This document shows positions 1 to 10,044 of a stretch of 64,000 nucleotides of DNA, piece by piece. The stretch covers positions 220,001 to 284,000 of the forward strand of contig NZ_CP151943.1 of assembly GCF_038592905.1 (NCBI RefSeq). The letters run 5' to 3'. The first letter of the stretch is position 1; each line of letters begins with the position of its first letter. Under the pieces are notes generated by a model, which ran no database searches, was not told the origin of the DNA, and saw nothing but the letters and a program-made list of their open reading frames with translations. This stretch comes from Neobacillus sp. FSL H8-0543. GTDB lineage: Bacteria > Bacillota > Bacilli > Bacillales > Cytobacillaceae. The translations under genes were made by a program, and so were the position numbers.

Positions 1-469
<469 letters not shown>

Positions 470-551
470 AAGTTGATTAGCTCATTTTGTTACGTTGGCT
501 TAACTTCATATAGAAGTTAAAAATTTTGTTTGTTGACGTTCTTGTTTGTTT

Positions 552-566
552 AGTTTTCAAAGAACA
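552..566 (-). promoter_or_regulatory. boxA-like rRNA antitermination site in the 16S leader
   Basis: On the minus strand the leader reads TGTTCTTTGAAAACT, close to the boxA element of Bacillus rRNA leaders that recruits the Nus antitermination factors. It lies between the rRNA promoter and the 16S start, as expected. Confidence 0.6.
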
Positions 567-597
567 AATTCGCTAGGTCGTAACAGCGACAAAAAAT

Positions 598-627
598 ATC
601 TTACCATGTTTCCTAGTTCAAAGTCAA
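598..627 (-). promoter_or_regulatory. Sigma-A promoter of the rRNA operon
   Basis: Minus-strand hexamers TTGACT (622-627) and TAAGAT (598-603) are separated by 18 bases and point into the 16S leader. This resembles the proximal promoter of Bacillus rRNA operons. A second upstream promoter may exist around 680-720 but its hexamers are poor. Confidence 0.65.
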
Positions 628-775
628 CAACTATTTTCATTGTTTACTAGAATGAAATGATTTGTTAATATCCCTCGTTAAGGGAACTTTTCTATAATAT
701 CACCCTTCCCATTAACAATTCAATAGAAATTTATTCCAAATTTGATTTAGTTCTTTCGCAATCTAGCTGTTACGA

Positions 776-1384
776 CTATATCCTCCTCCTCTTCTTAAGA
801 TACTTTACAATGAACCATAACAAAAGAAAAATGAGAATGATATAAATAAAAACCGAGAATTGATCCATTCTCTTAATAATTTCTTCCCATTTCTCCCCGA
901 CCCTTGCCCCAAGATTAATCAACACCGTATTCCAAATGATTGTTCCTAGGGTAGAAAAAAGTAAGAACAGCCAGAAGTTCATTTTTGCCATTCCCGCAGG
1001 TATAGAAATCAAACTCCGAATCAAAGGAATAAATCGACAGAAAAAGACCGTCCACACCCCATAGGTATCAAACCATGCATCCGCACGATATAAGTCTTCC
1101 TTCTTTAAGCGAAGAATATGTCCGTATCGCTCAATGATTCCTTCTAACTTATTAACATTTAAAAGAGTACCAAGGAGATACAAGAAAACAGCACCAAAAA
1201 CAGAACCAAGAGTTGATGCAGCGATCACTCCTGATACCGTTAACCTGGTATGAGTTGTCATATACCCACCAAAAGTTAAAATCACTTCTGATGGTATTGG
1301 CGGAAAAATATTTTCTAAAGCAATAAGGAAAAACACTCCCCTGTATCCAAACTGTTCAATTAAATCCCTAATCCATATCTCCAT
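776..1384 (-). CDS. DedA family membrane protein
   Basis: A DedA (SNARE-associated) integral membrane protein of about 202 residues, the usual family length. DedA proteins are undecaprenyl-phosphate or phospholipid flippases/transporters needed for envelope homeostasis; the exact substrate here is not known. The protein begins with the family signature region (YRGVFFLIALENIFPPIPSE), followed by the conserved GxxGxxxGxxxxYxxG-like stretch and the FxxRFIPLIRSL(I)SIPAG motif. The open frame extends 52 codons further upstream, but the start at 1384 is preferred because GGAGG sits five bases in front of it and the family starts there. It lies alone upstream of the rRNA operon. Confidence 0.88.
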   Translation of the reverse strand: MEIWIRDLIEQFGYRGVFFLIALENIFPPIPSEVILTFGGYMTTHTRLTVSGVIAASTLGSVFGAVFLYLLGTLLNVNKLEGIIERYGHILRLKKEDLYRADAWFDTYGVWTVFFCRFIPLIRSLISIPAGMAKMNFWLFLLFSTLGTIIWNTVLINLGARVGEKWEEIIKRMDQFSVFIYIILIFLLLWFIVKYLKKRRRI

Positions 1385-1571
1385 CTTGTCCTCCATAATA
1401 ATTAGAACTTCTCTAGCACTGTTCTGAAAAATGAAAACCTTAAGCCTGTATATATAACGTTTATTTATTAAGAAAGTTTCATTTCGAGCATAAAAGTAAT
1501 TTTGCCAATTATTTCTATCAATTCTAATTGGTTTGTCCATATTTTACTTACTTTTATCCTTATTAAGACTC

Positions 1572-2216
1572 TTATATCAATTTTAAGGCGTCCGCCAAAG
1601 GAATATCCCCCGTTATTAGGTCAAAAGAACGGTAAAACGTATTTTCTTCAGTTAATGAATGCAGGATGGTTTTAGCCAAGTCCTCCCGCGGAATCGATCC
1701 ACCCTTAATGTTCTCTGCAGTAGTAATTTTCCCGATCCCTGGTTCGTCCACTAACCTTCCAGGGCGAATAATAGTATATGTTAATTCGCTCTGTTCTAGA
1801 ATTTTGTCCGCATAGTACTTTGCAACATAATACGGTACCATCTTCTCATTCCAACTTTCTCGTTTATGGGCCTGAATAGCACTGACCATAATAAATCGTT
1901 TGATTCCTACCATTTCGGCCGCTTCTACCGTTTTAACTGCTCCATCTAGATCAATCAAAAGTGTTTTATCAAATCCAGTATGTCTACCTGAACCAGCAGT
2001 AAAAACAATCGCATGACACCCCCTTGCAGCCTGTGCAATATCCTCTACACGATCTTCCAAACTAGTCACTGAAACCTCTACGCCTAATTTTGCAAAAGCC
2101 TCAGCTTGTTCTTCTTTTCTGACCATTGCCTTTACTGTATGCTCACTGCTTCCTCGCAGTAGATGAACAAGCTGTTTTCCAATTTTCCCATTTGCTCCTA
2201 CAACTAAAACGTTCAT
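1572..2216 (-). CDS. yhfK: YhfK-like NAD(P)-binding sugar-epimerase-type protein
   Basis: A 214-residue atypical short-chain dehydrogenase/reductase. The N-terminus has the nucleotide-binding glycine motif GANGKIG at residues 7-13, and the middle has VSAIQAH and YYVAKYYADK, where the Tyr and Lys take the place of the usual YxxxK. The whole protein matches my memory of Bacillus subtilis YhfK along its length. Its physiological substrate is unknown. A GGAG site lies about nine bases before the ATG. It is a single gene, separated from the permease operon by a terminator. Confidence 0.8.
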   Translation of the reverse strand: MNVLVVGANGKIGKQLVHLLRGSSEHTVKAMVRKEEQAEAFAKLGVEVSVTSLEDRVEDIAQAARGCHAIVFTAGSGRHTGFDKTLLIDLDGAVKTVEAAEMVGIKRFIMVSAIQAHKRESWNEKMVPYYVAKYYADKILEQSELTYTIIRPGRLVDEPGIGKITTAENIKGGSIPREDLAKTILHSLTEENTFYRSFDLITGDIPLADALKLI

Positions 2217-2333
2217 TTTTAAAATCTCCTAACTTATTTAACTTAATTCTTTCATTATTCCATTCTCAATCCAACAAATCAAACAGGTCTTTTTTGTCAA
2301 TCATAATAGGCGACAAGTAAATAGCTAAGAAAA

Positions 2334-2356
2334 AACCGCCTTTAAATAAGGCGGTT
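2334..2356 (-). terminator. Intrinsic terminator at the end of the eut operon
   Basis: AACCGCC and GGCGGTT form a stem around a short A/T loop; on the minus strand it is followed by a T run. It lies 16 bases after the stop codon of the permease gene, the last gene of the eut transcription unit. Confidence 0.85.
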
Positions 2357-2371
2357 AAATTTTGGTTTGAA

Positions 2372-3907
2372 CTACTTTTTCTTGTGTTCAAACTCGTCTT
2401 CTAATTTTCTAATTTCATCTAGCGATTTTTCTAGGGCTGCTTGTGGTCCTTTGAAGTGTTTCTTGTAATAACCTAAGTCCATGATCACCAGTATAATAAA
2501 CATACCAATTAGGGCATAGGCGGCCATTTGATTTGGCGGGATTACCATCATTATACAAATAAAGGTAATCCAGATTAAGCTAACGATATTAATTGGCTTG
2601 CTCCATTTTCCTAAACTCCAAGGTCCGTAATGCTTGGGTTTGAATATTCCTCTTGATTCAGCTCTTAGTTTTAGAAAAATCGGAATTCCATAAGCAACAT
2701 ATAAACCCACAACACTAACCGCTGTTAAAAATGCAATTGTTGAGTAACCAACATCTGGATTAATTAGTTTAGTAATGTAATCAATAAGCGCTAATATAAA
2801 CGAAAGAATAACAGCAAGCCAAATAGCTTTTGCAGGTGTACGGAATTTACGGCTAATTTCAGCCCAGTGACGGCTAAGCGGCATACCATTATCCCTTGAA
2901 AATGCATATAACATTCTTGAGAACGATGTAATCGATGAAAGCCCGCAGAAGAACATTGCAAATGTTACGAGCCATAGCACGATATTCCCAAACGTTCCCC
3001 CTAAAGCTTGACTGATGACATAGATGAAGGCATTGTCAGAATTAACTGCACCATTAGCATCCTGTATAGAAAGTGTTACAAAAGCAAGCATGATAAAACC
3101 AAATACAAACGAAAAGGCAACAGAGTTGTAAATTCCCCATGGAGCCCGAACCCGCGGATGAACGGTTTCTTCAATGGTATGTGCTGAGGCATCATAGCCT
3201 GTAAATGTCCATTGTGCTTGCAATAATCCAATTAAGAAAGCAAGGAAATACGGTTTATCAGAAAAGGTTTGCCCTACTTGAAACAAATAGTCGATTGGCT
3301 GTAGACCATCTTTTGTAAAAAAAGCTAGGCTTACCACTAAAATACCAACAACAATCATATGATACCAGGCAGAGAAATCATTTAATTTCGCTACGATTTT
3401 GATTCCAACATGGTTTAGGATTCCGTGTAATAGAAGAATAAAGCCAAAGACAATTAAGGTAGTAGTATCAGTAGTAGCATAGCCGAAGAGCGTTGCTAGA
3501 AGAGGATCTGCGAATAATGCGACAGAATAATCAATTCCGGCGACAATACCAATTTGTCCAATTAAGTTAATCCAAGCTGTATACCAGCCAATTCGTGTTC
3601 CTTTCAAGGTCGCAGCCCAGTGATACAAAGCTCCTGCTGTTGGAATGGCCGATGCTAACTCAGAGAGAGATGCCGCGACTAGAAGTACAAAAAAGGCAAC
3701 AATGGTCCAGCCAAATCCCATCATCCCCGGACCGCCATAGAGCAATCCATGTCCATAGAGCGAAACGGCACCAGTTAAGATTGAGATAATTGAAAAAGAA
3801 ATAGCAAAGTTTGAAAACCCGCCCATATCACGTAATAGCTCTTGGGCATAGCCATACCGGTTTAGCTGCTTTTTATCGTCCAACAATTGTTGGTCTCTAT
3901 TTTTCAT
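2372..3907 (-). CDS. APC superfamily permease, candidate ethanolamine transporter
   Basis: A 511-residue APC-superfamily amino acid/amine permease with about twelve hydrophobic segments. The start of the core, MGGFSNFAISFSIISILTGA, and TAGALYHWAA are typical of the amino acid/choline/GABA branch. It is the last gene of the eut operon, 20 bases after a tiny membrane ORF, and ends at a terminator. No eutH permease is present, so ethanolamine uptake is the likely job; this is inferred from position, since the same branch also carries GABA, choline and polyamine transporters. A hydrophilic charged tail follows the last membrane segment. Confidence 0.82.
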   Translation of the reverse strand: MKNRDQQLLDDKKQLNRYGYAQELLRDMGGFSNFAISFSIISILTGAVSLYGHGLLYGGPGMMGFGWTIVAFFVLLVAASLSELASAIPTAGALYHWAATLKGTRIGWYTAWINLIGQIGIVAGIDYSVALFADPLLATLFGYATTDTTTLIVFGFILLLHGILNHVGIKIVAKLNDFSAWYHMIVVGILVVSLAFFTKDGLQPIDYLFQVGQTFSDKPYFLAFLIGLLQAQWTFTGYDASAHTIEETVHPRVRAPWGIYNSVAFSFVFGFIMLAFVTLSIQDANGAVNSDNAFIYVISQALGGTFGNIVLWLVTFAMFFCGLSSITSFSRMLYAFSRDNGMPLSRHWAEISRKFRTPAKAIWLAVILSFILALIDYITKLINPDVGYSTIAFLTAVSVVGLYVAYGIPIFLKLRAESRGIFKPKHYGPWSLGKWSKPINIVSLIWITFICIMMVIPPNQMAAYALIGMFIILVIMDLGYYKKHFKGPQAALEKSLDEIRKLEDEFEHKKK

Positions 3908-3927
3908 CCTTTTCTCCCCTTTCCTGC

Positions 3928-4065
3928 TTATTCGTTTTCTCTGCCAACGAAAATTTCATGGTCCTCCTCTTTAAAGGCTCTAACATTTTTATTTGCATTT
4001 AAGCCAATCGCTGTTCCTACTCCAAGCGTTAACAGCACTAAAGCAAATCCAATGATAACCCCCAT
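3928..4065 (-). CDS. 45-residue single-pass membrane peptide, possible transporter accessory subunit
   Basis: A short frame not usually called: it starts with MGVIIGFALVLLTLGVGTAI, one membrane helix, followed by a charged tail ending in FVGRENE. A strong GGGGGG-type ribosome binding site lies just before the ATG, and the gene sits between eutC (40 bases upstream) and the permease (20 bases downstream), in the same direction. Small one-helix proteins encoded directly before a secondary transporter are known for other families (for example the MetS and symporter small-subunit types). I infer an analogous role for the APC permease; no family assignment is possible from sequence alone. Confidence 0.7.
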   Translation of the reverse strand: MGVIIGFALVLLTLGVGTAIGLNANKNVRAFKEEDHEIFVGRENE

Positions 4066-4105
4066 TTTCCGCCCCCCTTTTCCTTTCTTCGTGTTGAAAA
4101 CTATA

Positions 4106-4975
4106 TTATAACTCTAGCTTCACACCGCTAACCTTTTGTTCAAGCATTTTCCGTAAGACTGTTCCGATATGTGCACCTGCCTCAATGGGCGGGGTCCCAA
4201 GTGGTTGGATATTGGAAATAACCGTGCGCTCAGATTCTATCATCCCTTTTCGCGGCCGGTAACACATATAGGCACTCATCGAACTAGCTGAGACGAGACC
4301 AGGCCGTTCACCAATCAACAATACAAGCACTTCCGGCTGAAGGATATCACCAATATGATCCATACAAGCAACCCTGCCACCTTTGACAAAAAAAGGAGTG
4401 CCACAGGATACGTTGTTAATTTTCAATGAATCTATTAGCGTCGGGTAGACATCTTTTAAATTTGTTTCAACAGCACTGGCACTCAGTCCGTCTGAGACGA
4501 CAATTTGGACTTGTGGCTTCTTCTGGCAGCGGTCCTTAATGGTTTCAATGGCTGCAGCATTTAAAACACGACCCTTATCAGGTCTTTTTAGATAAACCTC
4601 TTTATTTTCATAGCATGTTTCGACCGTAAACAAATCGAATTCCGAGAGATATTTTTCGAGTACCTCACCGCCGACAGCATCGATTGCCGCTGCATGATCG
4701 AACTGCAGCTTTAACATCGTTTTCGTCAACGGTCTTGTACCTGTTCGCCAAACACCAATCCGTGCTGGAGTTGAGGCAACTAAATCAGCGATACCCTGTT
4801 GATAAGCTGGGTTCGGAATCGCCGTCACCCAATCTTCCTCCGAAAAATTTAATTCATTCTCGACAACTTCGGCTGCAGTCTCTGGTTCTGGTTCTAATTT
4901 TCGTTCCGTTGAGTATTTTTCCTGAAGCTGCTCCATAACTTTTTGAACAATAAACTCTATTTGCCCTTCCTTCAA
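4106..4975 (-). CDS. eutC: Ethanolamine ammonia-lyase, small subunit EutC
   Basis: Light subunit of the adenosylcobalamin-dependent lyase that converts ethanolamine to acetaldehyde and ammonia inside the microcompartment. Family hallmarks include RIGVWRTGTRPLT, LQFDHAAAIDAVGGEV, SDGLSA and LLIGERPGL. The TTG at 4975 is chosen because AAGGAGGG precedes it and it lies 16 bases after the eutB stop; this gives 289 residues, the family length. An ATG at 5014 in the same frame would overlap eutB by 23 bases. The first residues after the start (GQIEFIVQKVMEQLQEKY) form an amphipathic helix of the encapsulation-peptide kind, then an acidic linker leads into the core. Confidence 0.95.
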   Translation of the reverse strand: MKEGQIEFIVQKVMEQLQEKYSTERKLEPEPETAAEVVENELNFSEEDWVTAIPNPAYQQGIADLVASTPARIGVWRTGTRPLTKTMLKLQFDHAAAIDAVGGEVLEKYLSEFDLFTVETCYENKEVYLKRPDKGRVLNAAAIETIKDRCQKKPQVQIVVSDGLSASAVETNLKDVYPTLIDSLKINNVSCGTPFFVKGGRVACMDHIGDILQPEVLVLLIGERPGLVSASSMSAYMCYRPRKGMIESERTVISNIQPLGTPPIEAGAHIGTVLRKMLEQKVSGVKLEL

Positions 4976-4991
4976 TATGGTTTCTCCCTCC

Positions 4992-6356
4992 TTATATAAA
5001 AATAGTTGGGTCACCTGCCCGTTCTGTTAATACACCGCCCTCCATGATGCCCATTCTCTCCAGCCATTTTTCAAAGTAAGGGGCAGGGCGCAACCCAAGC
5101 ACGCTTCTAACCGATGCAATATCATGAAAGCTTGTCGATTGATAATTCAGCATGCAATCGTCGGCCATTGGTACACCAATAAGAAAATTCACTCCTGCAG
5201 AACCAAGTAAAATTGCGAGATTTTCCATATCATTTTGGTCGGCGTTCATATGATTTGTATAACAAACATCCACTCCCATTGGCAGGCCTTGAAGTTTCCC
5301 CATAAAATGATCCTCAAGCCCGGCACGAATGACTTGTTTGCTATTGTAGAGATACTCTGGTCCAATAAAGCCAACAACAGTATTAACAATAAACGGGTTA
5401 TACTTTTTCGCTAGTCCATAACATCTAGATTCGAGGGTTACCTGATCAATACCATGATGGGCGTCTGAAGAAAGCTCGGAGCCCTGCCCAGTTTCAAAAT
5501 ACCAAAGGTTTGGACCGGCAGAAGTTCCTTCAGTTTGAATTAATTCATTCGCTTCATTTAATAGGTCAACACTTATTCCAAAGGCCTTGTTTCCTTCCTC
5601 GGTCCCCGCTAGACTTTGAAATAGCAAATCAGATGGAGCTCCATTCCTGATTGCCCTCATTTGTGTAGTTACATGGGCTAATACGCAGTTTTGCGTTGGA
5701 ATTTGGAATCGATCAATTTCTTCTCTTGTCATTTGTAAAATTTGCTTTACACTATCTGCCGTATCTATGACTGGATTGACACCAATGACTGCATCACCAA
5801 TCCCGTAGCTGAATGCTTCAAACATCGATGCCTTTATTCCCTGGATGTTGTCGGTGGGATGATTCGGCTGCGCCCTGCCTGCGAGGGTACCTTTAAAACC
5901 AATCGGATAATTGCATTGGGTGATAACTTCAATCTTGGATGCGGCTTGGATCAAATCCATGTTGCTCATTATTTTCGTGACCGCTGCGACCATCTCACTC
6001 GTTAACCCTCGGCGCAGCCTGCTGATTTCATTGTTTGTAGTTTGTTCAGAAAGTATCATTTCGCGTAGCTCTCTAATGGTCCAGTTTGACATCGATTGAT
6101 AGATTTTCTCATTGATGGAAGTTTCTATCAGTCGTGAAACCTCGTCCTCTTCAGGTGCTAGGACTGGGTTGTTTCTAATATCATTAATCGTTAACTCGGA
6201 TAAAAGATGACGGGCGGCTAAACGCTCCTGTGCATCATTGGCAGCAATACCAGCCAGTTGATCACCACTTTTTTCCTCATTTGCTTTTGCAAGAATATCT
6301 TTTAAACTACTAAATTGGTAGGTTTTATTGATCAAGGTTATTTTTGTCTTCATCAT
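4992..6356 (-). CDS. eutB: Ethanolamine ammonia-lyase, large subunit EutB
   Basis: Catalytic TIM-barrel subunit (454 residues, usual length) of ethanolamine ammonia-lyase; it binds the substrate and, with EutC, the cobalamin cofactor. Diagnostic stretches include IGDAVIGVNPVIDTADSV, LWYFETGQGSELSSDAHHG and CYTNHMNADQNDMENLA. A near-perfect AGGAGGTGACAA site precedes a double ATG; the first is used here. It lies between eutA (64-base gap) and eutC, the standard order eutA-eutB-eutC. Confidence 0.97.
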   Translation of the reverse strand: MMKTKITLINKTYQFSSLKDILAKANEEKSGDQLAGIAANDAQERLAARHLLSELTINDIRNNPVLAPEEDEVSRLIETSINEKIYQSMSNWTIRELREMILSEQTTNNEISRLRRGLTSEMVAAVTKIMSNMDLIQAASKIEVITQCNYPIGFKGTLAGRAQPNHPTDNIQGIKASMFEAFSYGIGDAVIGVNPVIDTADSVKQILQMTREEIDRFQIPTQNCVLAHVTTQMRAIRNGAPSDLLFQSLAGTEEGNKAFGISVDLLNEANELIQTEGTSAGPNLWYFETGQGSELSSDAHHGIDQVTLESRCYGLAKKYNPFIVNTVVGFIGPEYLYNSKQVIRAGLEDHFMGKLQGLPMGVDVCYTNHMNADQNDMENLAILLGSAGVNFLIGVPMADDCMLNYQSTSFHDIASVRSVLGLRPAPYFEKWLERMGIMEGGVLTERAGDPTIFI

Positions 6357-6420
6357 TTGTCACCTCCTGAAATAAATAGATTATTTTTGTAAGATTTGGC
6401 TATTTTTATTGTATTGCCAT

Positions 6421-7845
6421 CTATGAAAAGGCCAAGGTTTTTACGATAACGGGTACCATCGTATCATTAAGGGGTTCTCCGATATCGATGTAGTCACCAT
6501 GTTCGATGATTACCTGATCGATGCAAATCACTTCAAGTTTATGCTGCAACCGCAAAGATTGCCCTAAGGCCTTGCCCATGTCATTTTCACATACCACCGC
6601 CAAAACCAGTGAGTGCGGAAAATACTTTGTATATTGATTCCCAATGCCAAGCGCTAATTCCTTAATCTGTTTGTATGATAAATAAGGAATCGCACCTAAA
6701 CCGAGAGCAAATGGCAACCGTTCGTTCGGCTGAAATAATTCTTTTCCTTTAATAATGGCATTTTCTATTTGTTGATCAAAATTCATTTCTGCAAGTTGGA
6801 TCTTTACGATAGGAACATTTCGTAATGGCAATAAATGAGGCTGAATGGTAATGGTTGACCCACTGATTTTTGTGGATTGCATCCCTACCCCGATAACGGT
6901 TGCTCTTGATGTCCGGGCAGCTTTTATCACTTTAAAAGGGTATCTATTTAATGTATTTGAAAGCTCAGCCGCTAAGATTGGACCGAAATCTTGATATTTC
7001 GTTGCCTCCTTCAATGTGGTTGGGGAAGGTTCATCAAGGAGTCTTCCTATTCCGCCCGAAATCATCACTTCCTTAATCGGTGGAAGGGTATCACAAGATG
7101 TGCTGTGTACCAATGTATCAAGTGAAGAAATCGATTTTTTTCCAGATAGTACATTTAGCATGTCGGTACAGAGCTCCGCTGCGATTTCGCCCAACTCTTT
7201 AAGCGTAAGTTGGTTACCTTTTTCAATATGGAAATTTTTATAAGCAAGCCAAGGTTTTAAGGAAGGTGAAATGGATTGGACTACACCATTTTCGTTGATT
7301 TCCAACAATCTGCCGCCGAAGTGAAAGGTAATGGTTTCGAGTACCTTTCCTTGTTGGAAAAATACGACATTTGCGGTTCCGCCGCCAATATCAATATTAG
7401 CAATCGTCCCCTTAGACTTTTTCGAATGTTCAAATGCGCCAGATCCTCTTCCTGCTAAAACACCTTCCAAACTTGCCCCGGCAATGGCGACAACAAAATC
7501 ACCTGCTCTCTCAGCTAGATAGTGAATCAGTGCATCGGCATTCTTTTTAATCGCTGTCTCTCCTGTTATAATCACTGCGCCTGATTTAATGTCAGAAAGT
7601 AATAGACCTGCATCGCGGTATTCCTTCTCAAGCCAACGTACTAAAAGGGGCAAATCTATTTCTTCTTCATTTACTAGCGGAGTTGAAATGATTTCACTCA
7701 CATAGGTAACCTTGCGATCAATAATATCGAAATGGGGCAGTGCAAAATGACTTGAAACTCTCCCGAGTATCAGTTCACTAATCATAAACTTGGATGTACT
7801 AGTGCCAATATCAATCCCAATACTTTTAATTACATCATTGTACAA
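6421..7845 (-). CDS. eutA: Ethanolamine ammonia-lyase reactivating factor EutA
   Basis: A 474-residue chaperone-like ATPase of the actin/Hsp70 fold that removes damaged cobalamin from the EutBC lyase. The N-terminal phosphate-binding loop GIDIGTSTSKFM and the second NIDIGGGTANVVFF motif are clear. The start codon is TTG, preceded by GGGGAG about ten bases upstream; the nearby ATG is in another frame. It lies 95 bases downstream of the eutV stop, a gap with a weak A/T hairpin at about 7892-7915. Confidence 0.95.
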   Translation of the reverse strand: MYNDVIKSIGIDIGTSTSKFMISELILGRVSSHFALPHFDIIDRKVTYVSEIISTPLVNEEEIDLPLLVRWLEKEYRDAGLLLSDIKSGAVIITGETAIKKNADALIHYLAERAGDFVVAIAGASLEGVLAGRGSGAFEHSKKSKGTIANIDIGGGTANVVFFQQGKVLETITFHFGGRLLEINENGVVQSISPSLKPWLAYKNFHIEKGNQLTLKELGEIAAELCTDMLNVLSGKKSISSLDTLVHSTSCDTLPPIKEVMISGGIGRLLDEPSPTTLKEATKYQDFGPILAAELSNTLNRYPFKVIKAARTSRATVIGVGMQSTKISGSTITIQPHLLPLRNVPIVKIQLAEMNFDQQIENAIIKGKELFQPNERLPFALGLGAIPYLSYKQIKELALGIGNQYTKYFPHSLVLAVVCENDMGKALGQSLRLQHKLEVICIDQVIIEHGDYIDIGEPLNDTMVPVIVKTLAFS

Positions 7846-7940
7846 AAGTAGGTCACTCCCCTACTAAATAAGAAATCATCTAAAAATAGCGACAACTATT
7901 TAGTGATTGAAAAATCAACTAAAAATAAACAATTTTAGCC

Positions 7941-8522
7941 CTAGTTATAAACATCCTGCTGTTTCAGGATTAAATCTGCCACAGTACCGAGTGAAACTCG
8001 ATTTTTCATACTATAATCCCTCATCCATTGATAGGCTTCTTCCTCGGACATCATCATAAATTCCATGACTTTTCCTTTTGCCATTTCAATCAAACGACGA
8101 TTTTCCATCTTTTTCTTAAGAAATTGTATATCCCTTGAAAGGCATTCAAATTGCTGTTTTTGACTCATTGCGATTTCGATGGCCGGAATTAAGTCCACTT
8201 CTGTCACTGGCTTCACAAGGTAAGCGGTAACGCCCGAGTTCTTTGCCTCTTCGATCAACTCGCGCTGACTGTAAGCGGTTAATAAAAGAATGGCTGTATC
8301 TAGTTTTTTCCGAATAATCTTTGCCGCTTTTATTCCATTAAGAATAGGCATTTTAACATCCATGATGATTAAATCTGGCAGAAGCTTCAGGCTTTGTTCG
8401 ACCGCTTCCTCACCATTTTTACATTCCTTCAAAATCTCATATCCTTCATCTATCAGCATTTCACGCAAATCCATCCGGGTTATCGGGTCATCATCGACAA
8501 TCATGATTCTATGTTTCATCAT
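7941..8522 (-). CDS. eutV: Response regulator with ANTAR RNA-binding domain, EutV
   Basis: A receiver domain (acidic pocket VDDD near the start, phospho-acceptor Asp in LIIMDVKMP, conserved Thr/Lys LLLTAY and LVKPVT) followed by a coiled coil and a C-terminal ANTAR domain (MAKGKVMEFMMMSEEEAYQW). EutV binds paired hairpins in eut leader RNAs and prevents transcription termination when phosphorylated by EutW. The start is placed at the ATGATG inside the eutW end (14-base overlap), because the receiver fold begins there; a frame five codons longer also exists. About 193 residues. Confidence 0.94.
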   Translation of the reverse strand: MMKHRIMIVDDDPITRMDLREMLIDEGYEILKECKNGEEAVEQSLKLLPDLIIMDVKMPILNGIKAAKIIRKKLDTAILLLTAYSQRELIEEAKNSGVTAYLVKPVTEVDLIPAIEIAMSQKQQFECLSRDIQFLKKKMENRRLIEMAKGKVMEFMMMSEEEAYQWMRDYSMKNRVSLGTVADLILKQQDVYN

Positions 8523-9945
8523 GTTCCTTCTTCCCATCCAGAACTGGAAATGATATCGTTACTTTTGTTCCTTTTCCCGTATTCACAAATTGAATGGTCC
8601 CATTTAAGTCTTCATGAACCAATGTATGGCAAATTTCCAGACCTAAATTGCCGCCTATATGGGGATCAAAGTTAAAACCAACCCCATTATCGCTCACACT
8701 TATTTGCACAAAATCGATGTGATGCTTTAACTGAATTTGAATTTTTCCAATTGAAACTTCTTGAAAGGCATGATTCATAGCATTTTGAACAAGTTCATTT
8801 ATGATTAGAGCCAATGAGCTTGCATTCCTCGAGTTTAGGTAGAGAGTGTCGCCTTCAACTTCGACACGAATCGATTGCTCCTGATCCTTCATCGAAAGGA
8901 CAATTCCTTTTGACATATATTCAAAAATTTCCTTGCAATCGACCTCTTCTAATCCGTCCTGCGATAGAACCTCATGAATTATCGATATACTCATGATTCG
9001 ATTAATGCTTTCGCGAAAAACTTTTTCTACCTCCAGGGAGTTCGATCTCCTCATTTGAAGTCTCAACAGACTAGCAATGGTTTGAAGGTTATTTTTTACC
9101 CGATGATGGATTTCTTTTATCACCGCAGACTTAATCATGATTTCCCGATCTTTTTCCTTCATTTCCGTTAGATCTCGCAATAGAAGAATTCCTCCTACTA
9201 TCTTGTAACCTCGGTGAATACAAACTGCTTTGATTTGAACATAAAGATTGCCACGTTGAAATTCATCTGAAAGTACCCCGCCATGTTGTTCCAACTGTTC
9301 CATAGCAAACTTACCAAAGCATAGCTTTTTTACGTTCGTGCCTAACAACAGCGGGCGATGGCCAAATTCACGTAAAATCGCATGAGCGCGGTCATTCGCA
9401 AATGTAATTAAACCTTGGTCGTTAAAAATAAGTAATCCTTCATGGATGAGCGCTGGTATTTTGTTTTCTGTCATCGCCTGTTGAAATAAGGTTTCTCCCA
9501 GTTGCTCGGTAGTCTCCATCAGCATCTCGACCTGCTTTTCTTGTTCGACCATGTCAGTTATATCAGTCTCCATAATAAGTGCAGCAATGGTTTGCATTTG
9601 ACTATTTTTGATCGCTATAACATTTTGTTGAATGCTAACATTTTCTTGTGATATCCCTCTTGATCCGATAACTGATTCCCCAGTTTGCAGGCAATAAAAC
9701 ACACCAGGTTCATTTTCCTTTAGGGCAATTTCGCCTTTTACAGGCCACTTGTACAAAGACTTCCCATTTTGCGGATGAGCTTCAGCAATAACGAGTGCGG
9801 TCTCCTTTAACGGCATGAGACAATCAATAAATACATCTGCTTGTGAAACATTTGCCCATAGTTGTAACTGGCTTGAGACTTCCAGAATAATCCTAATGTC
9901 ATCTTCTGACAACGACGTTAGTTCCTTCACCATCTCTGCTATCAA
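8509..9945 (-). CDS. eutW: Ethanolamine-sensing histidine kinase EutW
   Basis: A soluble 478-residue histidine kinase without membrane segments. It has an N-terminal sensor region, a PAS-like segment (LLIFNDQGLITFANDRAHAI), a HisKA_2-type phosphorylation box (IKEIHHRVKNNLQTIASLL) and an HATPase domain (NELVQNAMNHA, DNGVGF, GNLGLEI). Ethanolamine is the known signal for EutW homologues. The start is TTG with GGGGAGAGGG in front; an ATG four codons on is also possible. A 99-base gap separates it from eutP upstream and it overlaps eutV, so kinase and regulator are made together. Confidence 0.94.
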   Translation of the reverse strand: MIAEMVKELTSLSEDDIRIILEVSSQLQLWANVSQADVFIDCLMPLKETALVIAEAHPQNGKSLYKWPVKGEIALKENEPGVFYCLQTGESVIGSRGISQENVSIQQNVIAIKNSQMQTIAALIMETDITDMVEQEKQVEMLMETTEQLGETLFQQAMTENKIPALIHEGLLIFNDQGLITFANDRAHAILREFGHRPLLLGTNVKKLCFGKFAMEQLEQHGGVLSDEFQRGNLYVQIKAVCIHRGYKIVGGILLLRDLTEMKEKDREIMIKSAVIKEIHHRVKNNLQTIASLLRLQMRRSNSLEVEKVFRESINRIMSISIIHEVLSQDGLEEVDCKEIFEYMSKGIVLSMKDQEQSIRVEVEGDTLYLNSRNASSLALIINELVQNAMNHAFQEVSIGKIQIQLKHHIDFVQISVSDNGVGFNFDPHIGGNLGLEICHTLVHEDLNGTIQFVNTGKGTKVTISFPVLDGKKEHDET

Positions 9946-10044
9946 ATTTGTCCCTCTCCCCTGTGGTCAAGTTAGGTACTATATTATTCGCAACCTTCCA
10001 CCAATATTCATCAGGGTAGGGCTTTGATACTATAAGATGGTTTG

